Below the pieces are notes generated by a model. It was not told the origin of the DNA, made no database searches, and was given only the letters and a program-made list of their open reading frames with translations. From Pseudoflavitalea rhizosphaerae (GTDB lineage: Bacteria > Bacteroidota > Bacteroidia > Chitinophagales > Chitinophagaceae), in contig NZ_RCSU01000008.1 of assembly GCF_003991355.1 (NCBI RefSeq), positions 186,001 to 250,000 on the forward strand: 64,000 bases of DNA, read 5' to 3'. Positions 14,850 through 23,356 of the stretch are shown here, piece after piece (positions within the stretch are counted from its first letter, which is position 1; every line of letters starts with the position of its first letter). The translations under genes and the position numbers were made by a program.

Positions 14850-15335
14850 ATGAAAGCCCCAGTTTTTACACCAGCGGTGGCCGCTCTTACACTGGCCACC
14901 GTGCTCTTCAGTTCCGGTACCACGTACAGCAATACGCGCAGTATTTCTGCTGCTCCGGCCAAAGCCGCCATCAACATTGTGGCAAACAGCCAGGGTGCTT
15001 TTGCTGCCGCTGCTGACGATCAGCCTGGCTACAGGAGGTATCCGCTCATTATCGTGAGAACTCCCGGACTCAGCATTACCATTGGCGATAACGGCCGCCG
15101 TTGCTACCGCAGCCCGGCAGGTTATTACTATTGGGAAGGCCGGGACGGAAGGTTCTACCTGGATGAAAGGTACATCCGGTATGTGGATTATGATCGCCAC
15201 GCGTACCGCGACTGGGATTGCCGCGACCGCCATCACTACAAAAAGTACAGGAAGCAGGGCCGCGGACATGGTCATGGAAATGGCCATGGACGAGGGCATG
15301 GCAGAGGCCACGACCGTCATTGGGATGATGATTGA
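14850..15335 (+). CDS. Secreted Gly/His-rich protein of unknown function
   Basis: Function not recognised. From ATG 14850 the product is 161 residues with an N-terminal signal peptide ('FTPAVAALTLATVLFSSG'), a middle part with repeated Tyr/Arg and Asp ('YYYWEGRDGRFYLDERYIRY', about 92-111), and a C-terminal tail of about 30 residues made of GHG/GRG repeats ending HWDDD. Such His-rich tails often bind divalent metals; that is inference. The longer frame starts with TTG at 14826 and is not preferred. A truncated REP-like element (copy A) follows 15 bases after the stop. Confidence 0.65.
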   Translation: MKAPVFTPAVAALTLATVLFSSGTTYSNTRSISAAPAKAAINIVANSQGAFAAAADDQPGYRRYPLIIVRTPGLSITIGDNGRRCYRSPAGYYYWEGRDGRFYLDERYIRYVDYDRHAYRDWDCRDRHHYKKYRKQGRGHGHGNGHGRGHGRGHDRHWDDD

Positions 15336-15350
15336 TCTTAATTTTGCTGT

Positions 15351-15416
15351 GGCCAGTCGCTCGCCTCTGGCGAGCACCGTGTCGCCGGAGGCGACTAAAC
15401 AGAAGTCACTCGACTG
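15351..15416 (+). repeat. REP-like nested-hairpin element, family 2, copy A (deleted form)
   Basis: It contains CGCTCGCCTCTGGCGAG (15359-15375), GTCGCCGGAGGCGAC (15381-15395) and AGAAGTCACTCG. Compared with copy C (27494-27597) it lacks the inner TTCGCC hairpin and most of the right arm hairpin, so it is a deletion derivative in the same orientation as copy C. Confidence 0.85.
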
Positions 15417-15464
15417 AATCTCAGCAACTCCCTAACTAAAAAATACAACCGAAAATTCCTGGAA

Positions 15465-15499
15465 ATAAAAAACGGGATAAGTGTAATGCTTATCCCGTT
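15465..15499 (-). terminator. Terminator of the arginine decarboxylase gene
   Basis: A perfect 11-bp stem AACGGGATAAG (15471-15481) / CTTATCCCGTT (15489-15499), followed on the minus strand by T6-A-T3. It lies 24 bases after the stop at 15523. Confidence 0.9.
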
Positions 15500-15522
15500 C
15501 TCATTTTATTGTTCGAATACTC

Positions 15523-16917
15523 TTAGTAACCTAGTATCTTCAGCATAGCCTGAGCGCTTTGCTCTTTGGCATGCAGCCAGTCTACGAGCTTTCCATTTTT
15601 ATCGTATCCCACAATCACGTGCTTGGGCGAAGGGATGAGGCAGTGTTTGATGCCGCCGTATCCGCTGATCTGGTCCTGGTAAGCACCGGTGTGGAAGAAG
15701 CCTACCCGCAGTGGTACCGCGCCATTGGTTTTGGGCAGGAACACTTCATTCACGTGCTCTTCTGAATCATAGTAATCATGGCTGTCGCAGGTGATACCGC
15801 CGAGCACTACCCGCTGGTATTCCTGGTCCCATTTGTTCACTGGCAGCATCAGGAATTTCTCCCCGATACCCCAGGTATCCGGCAATGTAGTGATGAAAGA
15901 AGAATCGATCATATACCAGATCTCGCGATCATTCTGGATCTTCTCTCCTATCACGCTGTAAATATGCGCCATGCTCTCCCCTACGGTATAGCTGCCGAAT
16001 TCGGTGAAGATATTGGGCATGGGCACATTGTTCTTCTTGCAGGCCTTTTTGATATTGCCTACAATTTCATTGATCATGAACTGGTAGTCGTACTCAAATC
16101 CCAGCGAGTGCTTGATAGGGAATCCGCCGCCGATATTGATGGAATCCAGTTCAGGACAGATCTTTTTGAGCTGGCAGTACAGGTTGATCACTTTATTGAG
16201 CTCACTCCAGTAATAGATATCGTCCTTGATCCCCTTGTTCAGGAAGATATGGAGCATCTTGAGCTGGAAGCGGTCTTCGTTCCCTTCGATCTTATCTACA
16301 TAGAACTCCAGTACATCGCGGGCCCTGAAACCGAGGCGGGAAGTGTAGAAAGGGAAAGTAGGTTCTTCTTCAGCCGCGATCCGGATACCGAGCTTGAAAG
16401 GTACTTTCACGGACTTCTTGTACTGCTGCAGTTCATCTTTGTTGTCCAGTACCGGGATCACATTCTTGAAGCCGGTATTGAGCAGCTGGGCTATACGCGT
16501 GGTATAGGTCTTCTGCTTGTAGCCATTGCAGATGATGAATGTTTCCTTGTTGATCTTTTTGCGGGCGTACAATCTCTTGATGATCTCGATATCGTAGGCA
16601 TACGATGTTTCGAGATGGATATCATGCTTCAGCGCTTCTTCTACCACAAAGGAGAAATGGGAACTCTTTGTACAATAGCAATAATTGTATTTGCCTTCGT
16701 ACCGATGCTTTTTCATCGCATTGGCAAACATCTTTTTCGCCTTGTTGATCTGGTTACCAATTTTGGGGAGATAGCTGAGCTTGAGCGGCGTGCCGTATTT
16801 TTCGATCAAAGCGTTTAGATCGAGGCCATTGAAATAGAGATTGCCGTCTTTAACATCTATACCTTCCTGGGGCCAGTTGAAAGTCTGCTTTATCAGGTCG
16901 GTATAAGAGTTGTTCAT
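15523..16917 (-). CDS. PLP-dependent (type III fold) decarboxylase, arginine decarboxylase-like
   Basis: A cytosolic pyridoxal-phosphate enzyme of the Orn/DAP/Arg decarboxylase superfamily; the closest known group in Bacteroidota is annotated as arginine decarboxylase, making agmatine for polyamine synthesis. In the 464-residue protein the PLP lysine lies in 'YNYCYCTKSSHFSF' (about residue 83), the barrel glycine loop in 'DSINIGGGFPIKHS' (about 247), and the C-terminal region 'FFHTGAYQDQISGYGG' supplies the other half of the active site. It is shorter than E. coli SpeA (about 630) since it lacks the inserted helical and C-terminal domains. Substrate assignment is by family only. ATG 16917 follows a promoter at 16989-17018. 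Confidence 0.85.
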   Translation of the reverse strand: MNNSYTDLIKQTFNWPQEGIDVKDGNLYFNGLDLNALIEKYGTPLKLSYLPKIGNQINKAKKMFANAMKKHRYEGKYNYCYCTKSSHFSFVVEEALKHDIHLETSYAYDIEIIKRLYARKKINKETFIICNGYKQKTYTTRIAQLLNTGFKNVIPVLDNKDELQQYKKSVKVPFKLGIRIAAEEEPTFPFYTSRLGFRARDVLEFYVDKIEGNEDRFQLKMLHIFLNKGIKDDIYYWSELNKVINLYCQLKKICPELDSINIGGGFPIKHSLGFEYDYQFMINEIVGNIKKACKKNNVPMPNIFTEFGSYTVGESMAHIYSVIGEKIQNDREIWYMIDSSFITTLPDTWGIGEKFLMLPVNKWDQEYQRVVLGGITCDSHDYYDSEEHVNEVFLPKTNGAVPLRVGFFHTGAYQDQISGYGGIKHCLIPSPKHVIVGYDKNGKLVDWLHAKEQSAQAMLKILGY

Positions 16918-16988
16918 GTACTGATTCGGATTGCTGATGGCTATGAGTTTTAGTAGTGAATGAAAAAGCGCATACCAAAAAAGTTACA

Positions 16989-17018
16989 CAAAAGTAAATG
17001 TTTGTACGATTTTACAAA
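16989..17018 (-). promoter_or_regulatory. Promoter of the arginine decarboxylase gene (-33 TTTG, -7 TACTTTTG)
   Basis: On the minus strand TTTG (17018-17015), an 18-base spacer and TACTTTTG (16996-16989) make a close fit to the Bacteroidota promoter TTTG-N19-TAnnTTTG. The start codon follows after 71 bases. Confidence 0.7.
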
Positions 17019-17020
17019 TA

Positions 17021-17047
17021 AAAAAAACCGGGCATAAATTACCCGGC
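17021..17047 (-). terminator. Terminator of rpmI-rplT
   Basis: On the minus strand GCCGGG (17047-17042) pairs with CCCGGT, followed by a run of T (17027-17021). It sits 25 bases after the rplT stop and directly next to the promoter of the following gene. Confidence 0.8.
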
Positions 17048-17071
17048 TTTGTATTGTTGATCGCTTAACGA

Positions 17072-17416
17072 TTATTTCACGGAAGCGACGATGTTCTTGA
17101 AAGTGGCAGGCTCGTTCATAGCCAGATCAGCCAGGATCTTACGATCGAGGGTGATACCTTTCAGGTTCAGTTTGTGGATGAACTCAGAATAGGTCAGTCC
17201 TTCTTCCCTTACAGCGGCGTTGATACGGGCGATCCACAGCGCGCGGTATTCTCTCTTCTTCAGTTTACGGCCAACATATTTATACTGGAGGCCTTTTTCC
17301 ATTACGTTTTTCGCAACGGTATATACATTTTTACGTTTACCGTAGTAACCTTTTGCGGCTTTCAGGATCCGTTTACGGCGAGCCCTGCTTGCTACGGCAT
17401 TTACTGAACGTGGCAT
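17072..17416 (-). CDS. rplT: 50S ribosomal protein L20
   Basis: L20 binds 23S rRNA early in large-subunit assembly. The 114-residue product starts [19 protein letters not shown] and has the conserved '[17 protein letters not shown]' and '[14 protein letters not shown]' segments; length and basic N-terminal arm are typical. In many bacteria L20 represses its own operon by binding the leader, which the 118-base leader upstream of rpmI would allow. ATG 17416 lies 45 bases after the rpmI stop. Confidence 0.98.
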   Translation of the reverse strand: MPRSVNAVASRARRKRILKAAKGYYGKRKNVYTVAKNVMEKGLQYKYVGRKLKKREYRALWIARINAAVREEGLTYSEFIHKLNLKGITLDRKILADLAMNEPATFKNIVASVK

Positions 17417-17461
17417 ATCTAAATAAGTTTAAAGTTGTGTTTTGAAAATTAAATTCCCGGA

Positions 17462-17659
17462 TTACTTCAGACGCAGCAGACGCTGTACAAAATCTAAGTT
17501 GGATTTGTGAACTACGCCGTCTTTACGGAGAGCGCGTTTACGCTTGTTAGATTTTTTTGTCAGAATGTGACGTTTGAAAGACTTCTGATGCGTGATCTTT
17601 CCGGTGCCGGTAACTTTAAACCTCTTTTTAGCACTGGAGTTGGTTTTAACCTTTGGCAT
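17462..17659 (-). CDS. rpmI: 50S ribosomal protein L35
   Basis: A small basic large-subunit protein of 65 residues ([20 protein letters not shown], ending 'FVQRLLRLK'), full family length. It is first in a two-gene operon with rplT. infC, often directly upstream in other bacteria, is not present here: the next gene upstream (17885-18247) is unrelated and a promoter box lies at 17778-17785. Confidence 0.98.
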   Translation of the reverse strand: MPKVKTNSSAKKRFKVTGTGKITHQKSFKRHILTKKSNKRKRALRKDGVVHKSNLDFVQRLLRLK

Positions 17660-17777
17660 TGTACTACCTTTTCTTGTGATACCCTGCTGGCGCCCCCGAA
17701 CAGTCGGAGAACTTTTTGGGCCTTGTGGGCAATGGAGTATGGCAATGGTTAATTGCTCAAATACTCGAAATGGAGCG

Positions 17778-17785
17778 CAAAGGTA
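17778..17785 (-). promoter_or_regulatory. -7 promoter box of rpmI-rplT
   Basis: TACCTTTG on the minus strand matches TAnnTTTG. It gives a leader of about 115 bases before the rpmI ATG at 17659, room for ribosomal-protein autoregulation. Confidence 0.6.
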
Positions 17786-17884
17786 GGAAATTCAGCGAAA
17801 TAGCGCGCAGGATAGTGGAGAATTTTCATAAATTCCCCGGAATATCATCTCTCCCAGCCTGTTAAGCTGGAAAATCCTGTCTGT

Positions 17885-18247
17885 TTACAGCGAGAACAGG
17901 AGCTGTTCATCCCTGTCTTCCACCTCTATCTGACGGATGAAATTATCATATCCCGCCTGGTCGTCATGATTGGAAAAAGCGCCGTAAGAATCTATCACAT
18001 ATCCCACCGTGCCGTCTTTGGCTTCAATGATGTACAGAATGGAACTATCATCGGGATTGCTCATACCCTCAAACCGATAGGTCTTGAGGATCTTCAGGTC
18101 CGCAGGTTGATAAACTTTCTTCCCCTCCTTCCCTGCCGTAAGGCCCTGTGGTGTATAATCAAATGCAATATCCATGTTCCGGTCCCTGCATTTGTTGAGC
18201 ACTTCCAATAATGTATTCATTTGATCCGGGCGACTACTGGTATTCAT
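17885..18247 (-). CDS. Conserved Bacteroidota protein of unknown function
   Basis: A 120-residue acidic cytosolic protein with no signal peptide. The central segment 'LKILKTYRFEGMSNPDDSSILYIIEAKDGTVGYVIDSYGAF' (split here around residues 50-93) resembles short Bacteroidota proteins often carrying the unsafe label 'phosphoribosylpyrophosphate synthetase'; no PRPP-binding motif is visible, so that name should not be used. ATG 18247 starts MNTSSRPDQ; a second ATG at residue 10 (MNTLLEVLN) is equally possible and looks like the usual family start. It stands alone upstream of rpmI. Confidence 0.75.
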   Translation of the reverse strand: MNTSSRPDQMNTLLEVLNKCRDRNMDIAFDYTPQGLTAGKEGKKVYQPADLKILKTYRFEGMSNPDDSSILYIIEAKDGTVGYVIDSYGAFSNHDDQAGYDNFIRQIEVEDRDEQLLFSL

Positions 18248-18365
18248 AATTGTACTTTTTAATCAGGTTCAAAAAGATCGTGCCAGGGCAGGTTTCTAAA
18301 GATACGAAAAAACGGGGTGTGGTCAGTCATTCGCCGGGAGGCGGGCCACCGGGCACATCAAAAGC

Positions 18366-18394
18366 AAAACCGCACCCGGAGAAGGTGCGGTTTT
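18366..18394 (-). terminator. Terminator of SusC/SusD locus 2
   Basis: AAAACCGCACC (18366-18376) pairs perfectly with GGTGCGGTTTT (18384-18394). It lies 24 bases after the susD stop at 18418; the A/T-flanked stem can work on both strands. Confidence 0.85.
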
Positions 18395-18417
18395 ATCAGG
18401 AGAGCCTTAACCATAAA

Positions 18418-19881
18418 TTAATTCCCGTAACCTTCATTCGGTTCAATGTTCGGATTGGCATTGATCTCCGATAAAGGGATGGGCATGATCGTTTTCTGGT
18501 TCGGATAGTCGATACTGATAGTAGCATTGCCGGAACGGTATTTGGTGAATGCCAGCTTCCAGCGGGTGAGGTCGTACAAACGATGACCTTCGATGGTTAA
18601 TTCCCTCCTCCTTTCATTCCTGATCAGGTCTAACAGCGCAGCGCCGGTTTCGGTGGTTGGGGCGGGAGCAACAAATGCCCGTTTCTTGATCACATCGATA
18701 TCTGCTACCGCGTCCGCTTCCTTGCCAGGCTGCATTGCGCGGGCTTCTGCGCGGTTGAGGTACACTTCCGCCAGCCTCATTAATTTCACGCCTTCCTCGA
18801 AAGTGGAAATATTCGTGTACTTATTGATGATCACAGCGGGATTCTCTCCCCCACTCCCTGAACGTTTGCTCTTGATGAGAAAACCTCTTCTGGCATCGGC
18901 GGGGTCGTAGGAATTGTAGAGATCGTCAGTTACCAGCAGGTCGCCATAACTACCAGCCTGCAAGGTGAAATTGGCCAGTTGGTCGCTACCCAGGTTATCT
19001 GTTGTGAGATAATGTACTTCGAAAATGGTTTCGCTGTTGTTCTGCAGGCTGAAATCGGTCAGCAGTTTGTCGCGGACAAGCAGGCTGTATTTATTGGCGT
19101 CGATCACTTCGGTGGCCATTGCCTCTGCGTTGGCCCAGTCTTCCATATAAAGGTAGACCCTGCTCAGGAGCGCCCTGGCGCCATTCAGGGTGATCTTTCC
19201 CTTGTTGGAGGCGCTGAACCCTATGGGCGTAGCCGTTAGTAAGGAAGTAGCTTTTACGAGATCGTTCACGATCTGCTGATAGGTCTCTTTTGCCGTATTC
19301 CGTTTGGGTGAGATGATACTGCTGTTGTCCGGCGTGGTTTCCGTTACAACCGGCACCCCCAGGTGTGTAGCTCCTGCAGTAAAGTTGTAGGGTTGAGCAT
19401 ACATCCTTGCCAGGTCGAAATAAGCCAGTGCGCGTAGCGCATATGCCTCACCGATAATATGGTTCTTCTCCGGCATTTCGGAAGCTGCCAGTTCAAGGGC
19501 CTCTCCCTTTTTGATCAGTATATTGGCATTGGCTACCAGGAGGTACAGTTGGTTCCAGGTAGCGCGGACACGACTGTCGTTACTCGTGATCGCATATTGG
19601 TCGTTGGGAAGATAACGACCGGAGTTTTTCTTACTGATGTACGCATTGTCTGCCATCAGGTCTGCATTCACAAACATGGTGCGGCCATAATAATCGGCAC
19701 TCTTCAATAAAGAGTAGAGGCCGTTTACGGCGCCCCTGGTGGAGGGAAGGTCTATCGCCACCTTATCGATATCTGTAGATTGTTGTGGATTGGTATCCAG
19801 GGTCCCTTTCCCGCATGAGCTGAATGTAGCAATGGTTATCAGCATCACTGCAAACCGGACATATATATTGAAACGTTTCAT
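18418..19881 (-). CDS. SusD/RagB-family outer-membrane lipoprotein (locus 2)
   Basis: A cell-surface glycan/ligand-binding lipoprotein partnering the SusC channel encoded 20 bases upstream. The 487-residue product starts MKRFNIYVRFAVMLITI and has a lipobox ending ATFSSC at about residue 23. SusD hallmarks are 'RATWNQLYLLVANANILI' (about 105-122), the TPR-like 'IIGEAYALRALAYFDLARMY', and the C-terminal 'LIRNERRRELTIEGHRLYDLTRW' (about 430-452), a strong family signature. Complete and of usual length. It ends the second sigma-FecR-SusC-SusD operon. Confidence 0.95.
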   Translation of the reverse strand: MKRFNIYVRFAVMLITIATFSSCGKGTLDTNPQQSTDIDKVAIDLPSTRGAVNGLYSLLKSADYYGRTMFVNADLMADNAYISKKNSGRYLPNDQYAITSNDSRVRATWNQLYLLVANANILIKKGEALELAASEMPEKNHIIGEAYALRALAYFDLARMYAQPYNFTAGATHLGVPVVTETTPDNSSIISPKRNTAKETYQQIVNDLVKATSLLTATPIGFSASNKGKITLNGARALLSRVYLYMEDWANAEAMATEVIDANKYSLLVRDKLLTDFSLQNNSETIFEVHYLTTDNLGSDQLANFTLQAGSYGDLLVTDDLYNSYDPADARRGFLIKSKRSGSGGENPAVIINKYTNISTFEEGVKLMRLAEVYLNRAEARAMQPGKEADAVADIDVIKKRAFVAPAPTTETGAALLDLIRNERRRELTIEGHRLYDLTRWKLAFTKYRSGNATISIDYPNQKTIMPIPLSEINANPNIEPNEGYGN

Positions 19882-19901
19882 GGTGCTTCATTTTTAGGTT
19901 C

Positions 19902-22900
19902 TCAAAACTTGATATCGAGGCCGATCAGAATGGTTTTGTAAACGGGCGCATTCTGATCTACATAGCCATCGATGCCTACTTCGGGATCGAAAGTTACCCG
20001 GTCATCTTTCAACCAGGTGTACAGGTTGTTGGAGCGAACATAGATGCGGGCGCTACCGATATGGAGGTTTTGCATCCACTTTCCGGGAATTTCGTATCCA
20101 AGTGAAATATCGCGGAGGCGGATAAAATCGCCATCATACAGGAACCTGGTAGAAGTATGATTGGAGGAACCGCTCTGCGTGCCACGGTAAACCACTTTGG
20201 GCTCTTTGCCTTTGTCGCCTGCTTTCTGCCACCTGTTTTCATAATAGTAGCGGGTCATCGTACTGGTTGGATTGAAACCTGCGGCTCCGTCGGTGAAGGA
20301 GTATCCGCCCCAGTTGTCGTAGAGCTTATTGCCGAAGCTGCCATAAAGCTGGAAGCTGAGGCTGACACCCTTATAGGTAAGGGTATTGGTCATACCTGAA
20401 TACCATTTTGGTAATGCAGATCCCTGATCGAATCGATTCGCCTTACCATATACGTTAGTAGTAGTTTCTTTGCTGTTATCTGTATACCAAAGTGATTCAC
20501 CGGTGTTCTCATCGGCGCCTGCAAAACCAACCAGGTAGAACTGGTAGAAGTCGCCGCCTTCATAACGATTGAATGTACCAACGATGGGGCTCGACAGTTT
20601 GGTGATCTTGTTCCTCAGCGTTGCAAACATGAATCGGGTATTCCAGGAAAATCCGCCTTCGGACTTCGACTGGATATTGGTAGTGTTCAATTCCAGTTCG
20701 ATACCGCTGTTCTGCATGGAACCGATATTCTGGAAAACACTGGTAACGCCATTGGTGGCGGAGACGGGTCTTTCCAGCAGGAGCCCGGAAGTAGTTCTGA
20801 CATAATATTCCAGCGAGCCCTGGAGACGGTTATTAAGCAAACCAAAGTCCAGGCCCAGGTTGAAAGGTTTGTTTTTTTCCCAGGTCAGCTGATTGTTCCC
20901 ATATTGTGATAATACGAAACCGGGATTGTTATCATAGCTGGCCGTATTGCTGTACAATCCCCTGGATTCAAAGTCGCCGATGCCCTGGTTGCCGTTACTG
21001 CCATAAGTGGCGCGGAGTCGAAGGTCGGAGAAAATCCGCTGCCCTGCCATGAAAGGCTCACTATTGATATTCCAGCTGGCGCCAACGGACCAGAAATTCC
21101 CGAATCTTTTGTCGGCGCCGAAACGGGAAGAACCATCCCTCCTGAAAGAGGCTGATAAATAATATTTGCCATCGAAATTGTAGGCAACATTACTGAACAT
21201 GCCAAGCAATGAACTTTCTGTTGCATTATTGCCGCCATCATCGAGGATGGAAGCATTGTCGAGAGTAAATGTATTGGGAATGAAATTCCGTTTGGTAAGA
21301 CTGAGATTGGAAGATTGCACTTTCTGACCTTCATATCCAACGAAGGCTTCGAGCCCATGCACACCAAAGTCTTTTTTATACCGGAAGATATTGGTGCTGA
21401 CGAGGTTCATCACCCTTCCTGTTTCGAAATCCGCAATACCACCATTGTTGCGTGCAGTACCGATGCCGGCCTTTGCGTAATCAAGGTTTTCCAGGTACTG
21501 GAAGTCCACGCTGTTCTGGGTTTCGAAGGTAAGTCCATCGATGATCATCAGTTTGGCGCCGATGTTTCCGATGAAATTATAACGGTCCTGGGTAAACCTG
21601 TTTTCCTTCACCACGGCAATGGGGTTGTAATTATTGGCATAGCTGAGGTCGTATGTACCATCATCTTTATAAGCGCGCAGCCAGGGTTGGTAACGTTTAT
21701 AAGCGCGTACCGGGTTGGCGAAAATACCGGCGTCTTTCACGATATTGGATTTGGTGGCGCTGGCCAGCAGTCCCAGTGAGAAAGAAAGCCTTTTCGATGC
21801 TTCGTTGCTGAGGTTGAGTTTGGCGGTATATCTTTTGAAATCGCTTCCCAGCGTGGGTGCTTTTGCATTGTAATAGCCTGCTGATGCAAAGAATTTTGTT
21901 TTATCATTTCCACCGCTGGCGGAAAGATCAAACTGCTGGTATGCTCCATTTCTGATCAGTGCATCGAACCAGTCCGTATTTACAGTTGAGTCAACTCCGT
22001 TCGATTGCATTTCGGCTACGAATGCATTGGGGTTTTTGCCGGCATTGGCCCAACCTTCGCGCAGCAATTCCAGCATCTCCCTGGTATTGAGTGGGTCTGA
22101 ACCCTGTACATTGGTGATCGTATTGGCTCCGGTTTGCACGGAAGCGCTGAACCTGGTTTTTCCGGCGGCTCCTTTTTTAGTGGTGATGATGATTACCCCG
22201 TTGGCGGCACGGGAACCATACAGTGTAGCGGCAGAAGCATCTTTCAGAACGGAGATGCTGGCTACATCCGAAGCGTTGATGCCATTGAGATCGGATGCTA
22301 CCAGGGGCACCCCGTCAACAACATATAAAGGTACATTGCTGCCATTGATGGAGCCGATGCCACGGATGCGCACGTTGCCGGAATATCCCGGTTGTCCGGA
22401 ACCGGTAGAGACAATTACACCACTCACATTTCCCTGGAGGTTATCCTGCACGGAAGCGCGTGGTGAATGTTCCAGTTGTTTGGCGCTCATGGAGCTGATA
22501 GAACCGGTGAATGTTCCCTGTTTGCCGCTTCCATAAGCGGTTACTACAATTTCATCGAGCCGGGAAGCGCTTTTGGATATCGACAGCGAAAGATTCAGGC
22601 TTTCATTTCTTACCCTGATCTTCTGCGTTAGTTTGGAAAATCCCACGGAAGTGACAACGAGCTCGTATTCTCCCGGGTCCACATCGTTCAATACGAATTC
22701 TCCTGCGGCATTGGTGCTGGTGCCGTACCTGGTTCCTGTAAGCACTACCGAGGCGCCGCTAACCGGGGCATTATCGCCATCCACTACTTTTCCACGAACA
22801 GTATGTTTGGCAAATAGCACGGGTAACAGGCTTTGCTCCCGGACAGGTTCATTCAGCCTTCTTACGATGATGGTTTTGTTAACGATGGTGAATGTGAGTG

Positions 22901-23216
22901 GCTGTTCTTTGAAAGCCGCTCTCAGCGCTTCTTCCAGGGGTACTTCCTTTACCATAACATCAGTATTCCTGGCATCCCTGATCAATTCGTCAGTGTACAA
23001 AAAAAGATACCCGCTCTGTTTCCTGATCTCTTTGAAGATTTTCTGAAGCGGGGCGTTTTTCTCATGCAGCGTGATCTTCTGAGCGTACCCTTTTGCGCTC
23101 ACCTGCAAACAGCCAACTAACAGCAGTATTGCAATCAATTTCATAATCCGCAAAGTTTTGGCTACTGGTGAAAGGCCGGGTAATGGACGGCCTTTACCGC
23201 GAAGGTTTAAATACAT
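19902..23216 (-). CDS. SusC/RagA-family TonB-linked outer-membrane transporter with STN domain (locus 2)
   Basis: A TonB-dependent import channel pairing with the SusD protein. Its 1104 residues contain a leader and signal segment starting MKLIAILLLVGCLQVSA at residue 25, an STN signalling domain (about 47-113, 'LQKIFKEIRKQSGYLFLY'), a carboxypeptidase-like domain (about 133-210, 'VSGASVVLTGTRYGTSTNAA'), the plug ('YVVDGVPL', 'SISVLKDASAATLYGSRAAN') and a barrel ending 'ILIGLDIKF' with the terminal Phe typical of outer-membrane barrels. The STN domain ties it to the FecR protein upstream. ATG 23216 is chosen. A plus-strand -7 box overlaps this start codon. Confidence 0.95.
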   Translation of the reverse strand: MYLNLRGKGRPLPGLSPVAKTLRIMKLIAILLLVGCLQVSAKGYAQKITLHEKNAPLQKIFKEIRKQSGYLFLYTDELIRDARNTDVMVKEVPLEEALRAAFKEQPLTFTIVNKTIIVRRLNEPVREQSLLPVLFAKHTVRGKVVDGDNAPVSGASVVLTGTRYGTSTNAAGEFVLNDVDPGEYELVVTSVGFSKLTQKIRVRNESLNLSLSISKSASRLDEIVVTAYGSGKQGTFTGSISSMSAKQLEHSPRASVQDNLQGNVSGVIVSTGSGQPGYSGNVRIRGIGSINGSNVPLYVVDGVPLVASDLNGINASDVASISVLKDASAATLYGSRAANGVIIITTKKGAAGKTRFSASVQTGANTITNVQGSDPLNTREMLELLREGWANAGKNPNAFVAEMQSNGVDSTVNTDWFDALIRNGAYQQFDLSASGGNDKTKFFASAGYYNAKAPTLGSDFKRYTAKLNLSNEASKRLSFSLGLLASATKSNIVKDAGIFANPVRAYKRYQPWLRAYKDDGTYDLSYANNYNPIAVVKENRFTQDRYNFIGNIGAKLMIIDGLTFETQNSVDFQYLENLDYAKAGIGTARNNGGIADFETGRVMNLVSTNIFRYKKDFGVHGLEAFVGYEGQKVQSSNLSLTKRNFIPNTFTLDNASILDDGGNNATESSLLGMFSNVAYNFDGKYYLSASFRRDGSSRFGADKRFGNFWSVGASWNINSEPFMAGQRIFSDLRLRATYGSNGNQGIGDFESRGLYSNTASYDNNPGFVLSQYGNNQLTWEKNKPFNLGLDFGLLNNRLQGSLEYYVRTTSGLLLERPVSATNGVTSVFQNIGSMQNSGIELELNTTNIQSKSEGGFSWNTRFMFATLRNKITKLSSPIVGTFNRYEGGDFYQFYLVGFAGADENTGESLWYTDNSKETTTNVYGKANRFDQGSALPKWYSGMTNTLTYKGVSLSFQLYGSFGNKLYDNWGGYSFTDGAAGFNPTSTMTRYYYENRWQKAGDKGKEPKVVYRGTQSGSSNHTSTRFLYDGDFIRLRDISLGYEIPGKWMQNLHIGSARIYVRSNNLYTWLKDDRVTFDPEVGIDGYVDQNAPVYKTILIGLDIKF

Positions 23217-23227
23217 ACATTTGTGTA

Positions 23228-23238
23228 GTTTAGGTTAA
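23228..23238 (-). promoter_or_regulatory. Conserved TTAACCTAAAC motif 11-12 nt upstream of susC start (locus 2)
   Basis: The same 11-mer as at 4599-4609, at nearly the same distance from the SusC ATG, although the surrounding leader sequences differ. Exact conservation at this fixed place argues for function in translation or regulation. Confidence 0.5.
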
Positions 23239-23323
23239 ACAATAAGCAGTCCCGGTATTCCGGGAAAATGGATTAACCTTTACATTCGCCGGGGTCAGAC
23301 CGCCATCTGAAACCGGCTTTTTT
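23230..23323 (+). ncRNA. Candidate antisense sRNA in the susC leader (locus 2)
   Basis: On the plus strand, antisense to the susC leader: an exact -7 box TACATTTG (23216-23223) with TTTA 19 bases upstream (23193-23196), and about 95 bases later a terminator made of GCCGG (23288-23292) / CCGGC (23313-23317) plus TCAGA (23295-23299) / TCTGA (23306-23310) and six T (23318-23323). No plus-strand protein gene uses this terminator. The layout repeats that of locus 1. Transcription is inferred. Confidence 0.45.
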
Positions 23324-23356
23324 GTTAGTCCATTTTTATATGTCGGTCAAGTATTC

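Noticed and set aside
14790-15377. N-terminal extension of the NTF2-like gene
   Set aside because: It runs antisense through the Gly/His-rich gene and is low complexity; the signal peptide starts at ATG 14789.
15510-15522. tRNA T-loop-like string GTTCGAATAC
   Set aside because: No acceptor stem, D-arm or anticodon arm can be formed around it. No tRNA or rRNA gene was found anywhere in the window.
15778-16818. Plus-strand open frame of 346 codons
   Set aside because: Antisense shadow of the arginine decarboxylase-like gene; no motif, no promoter.
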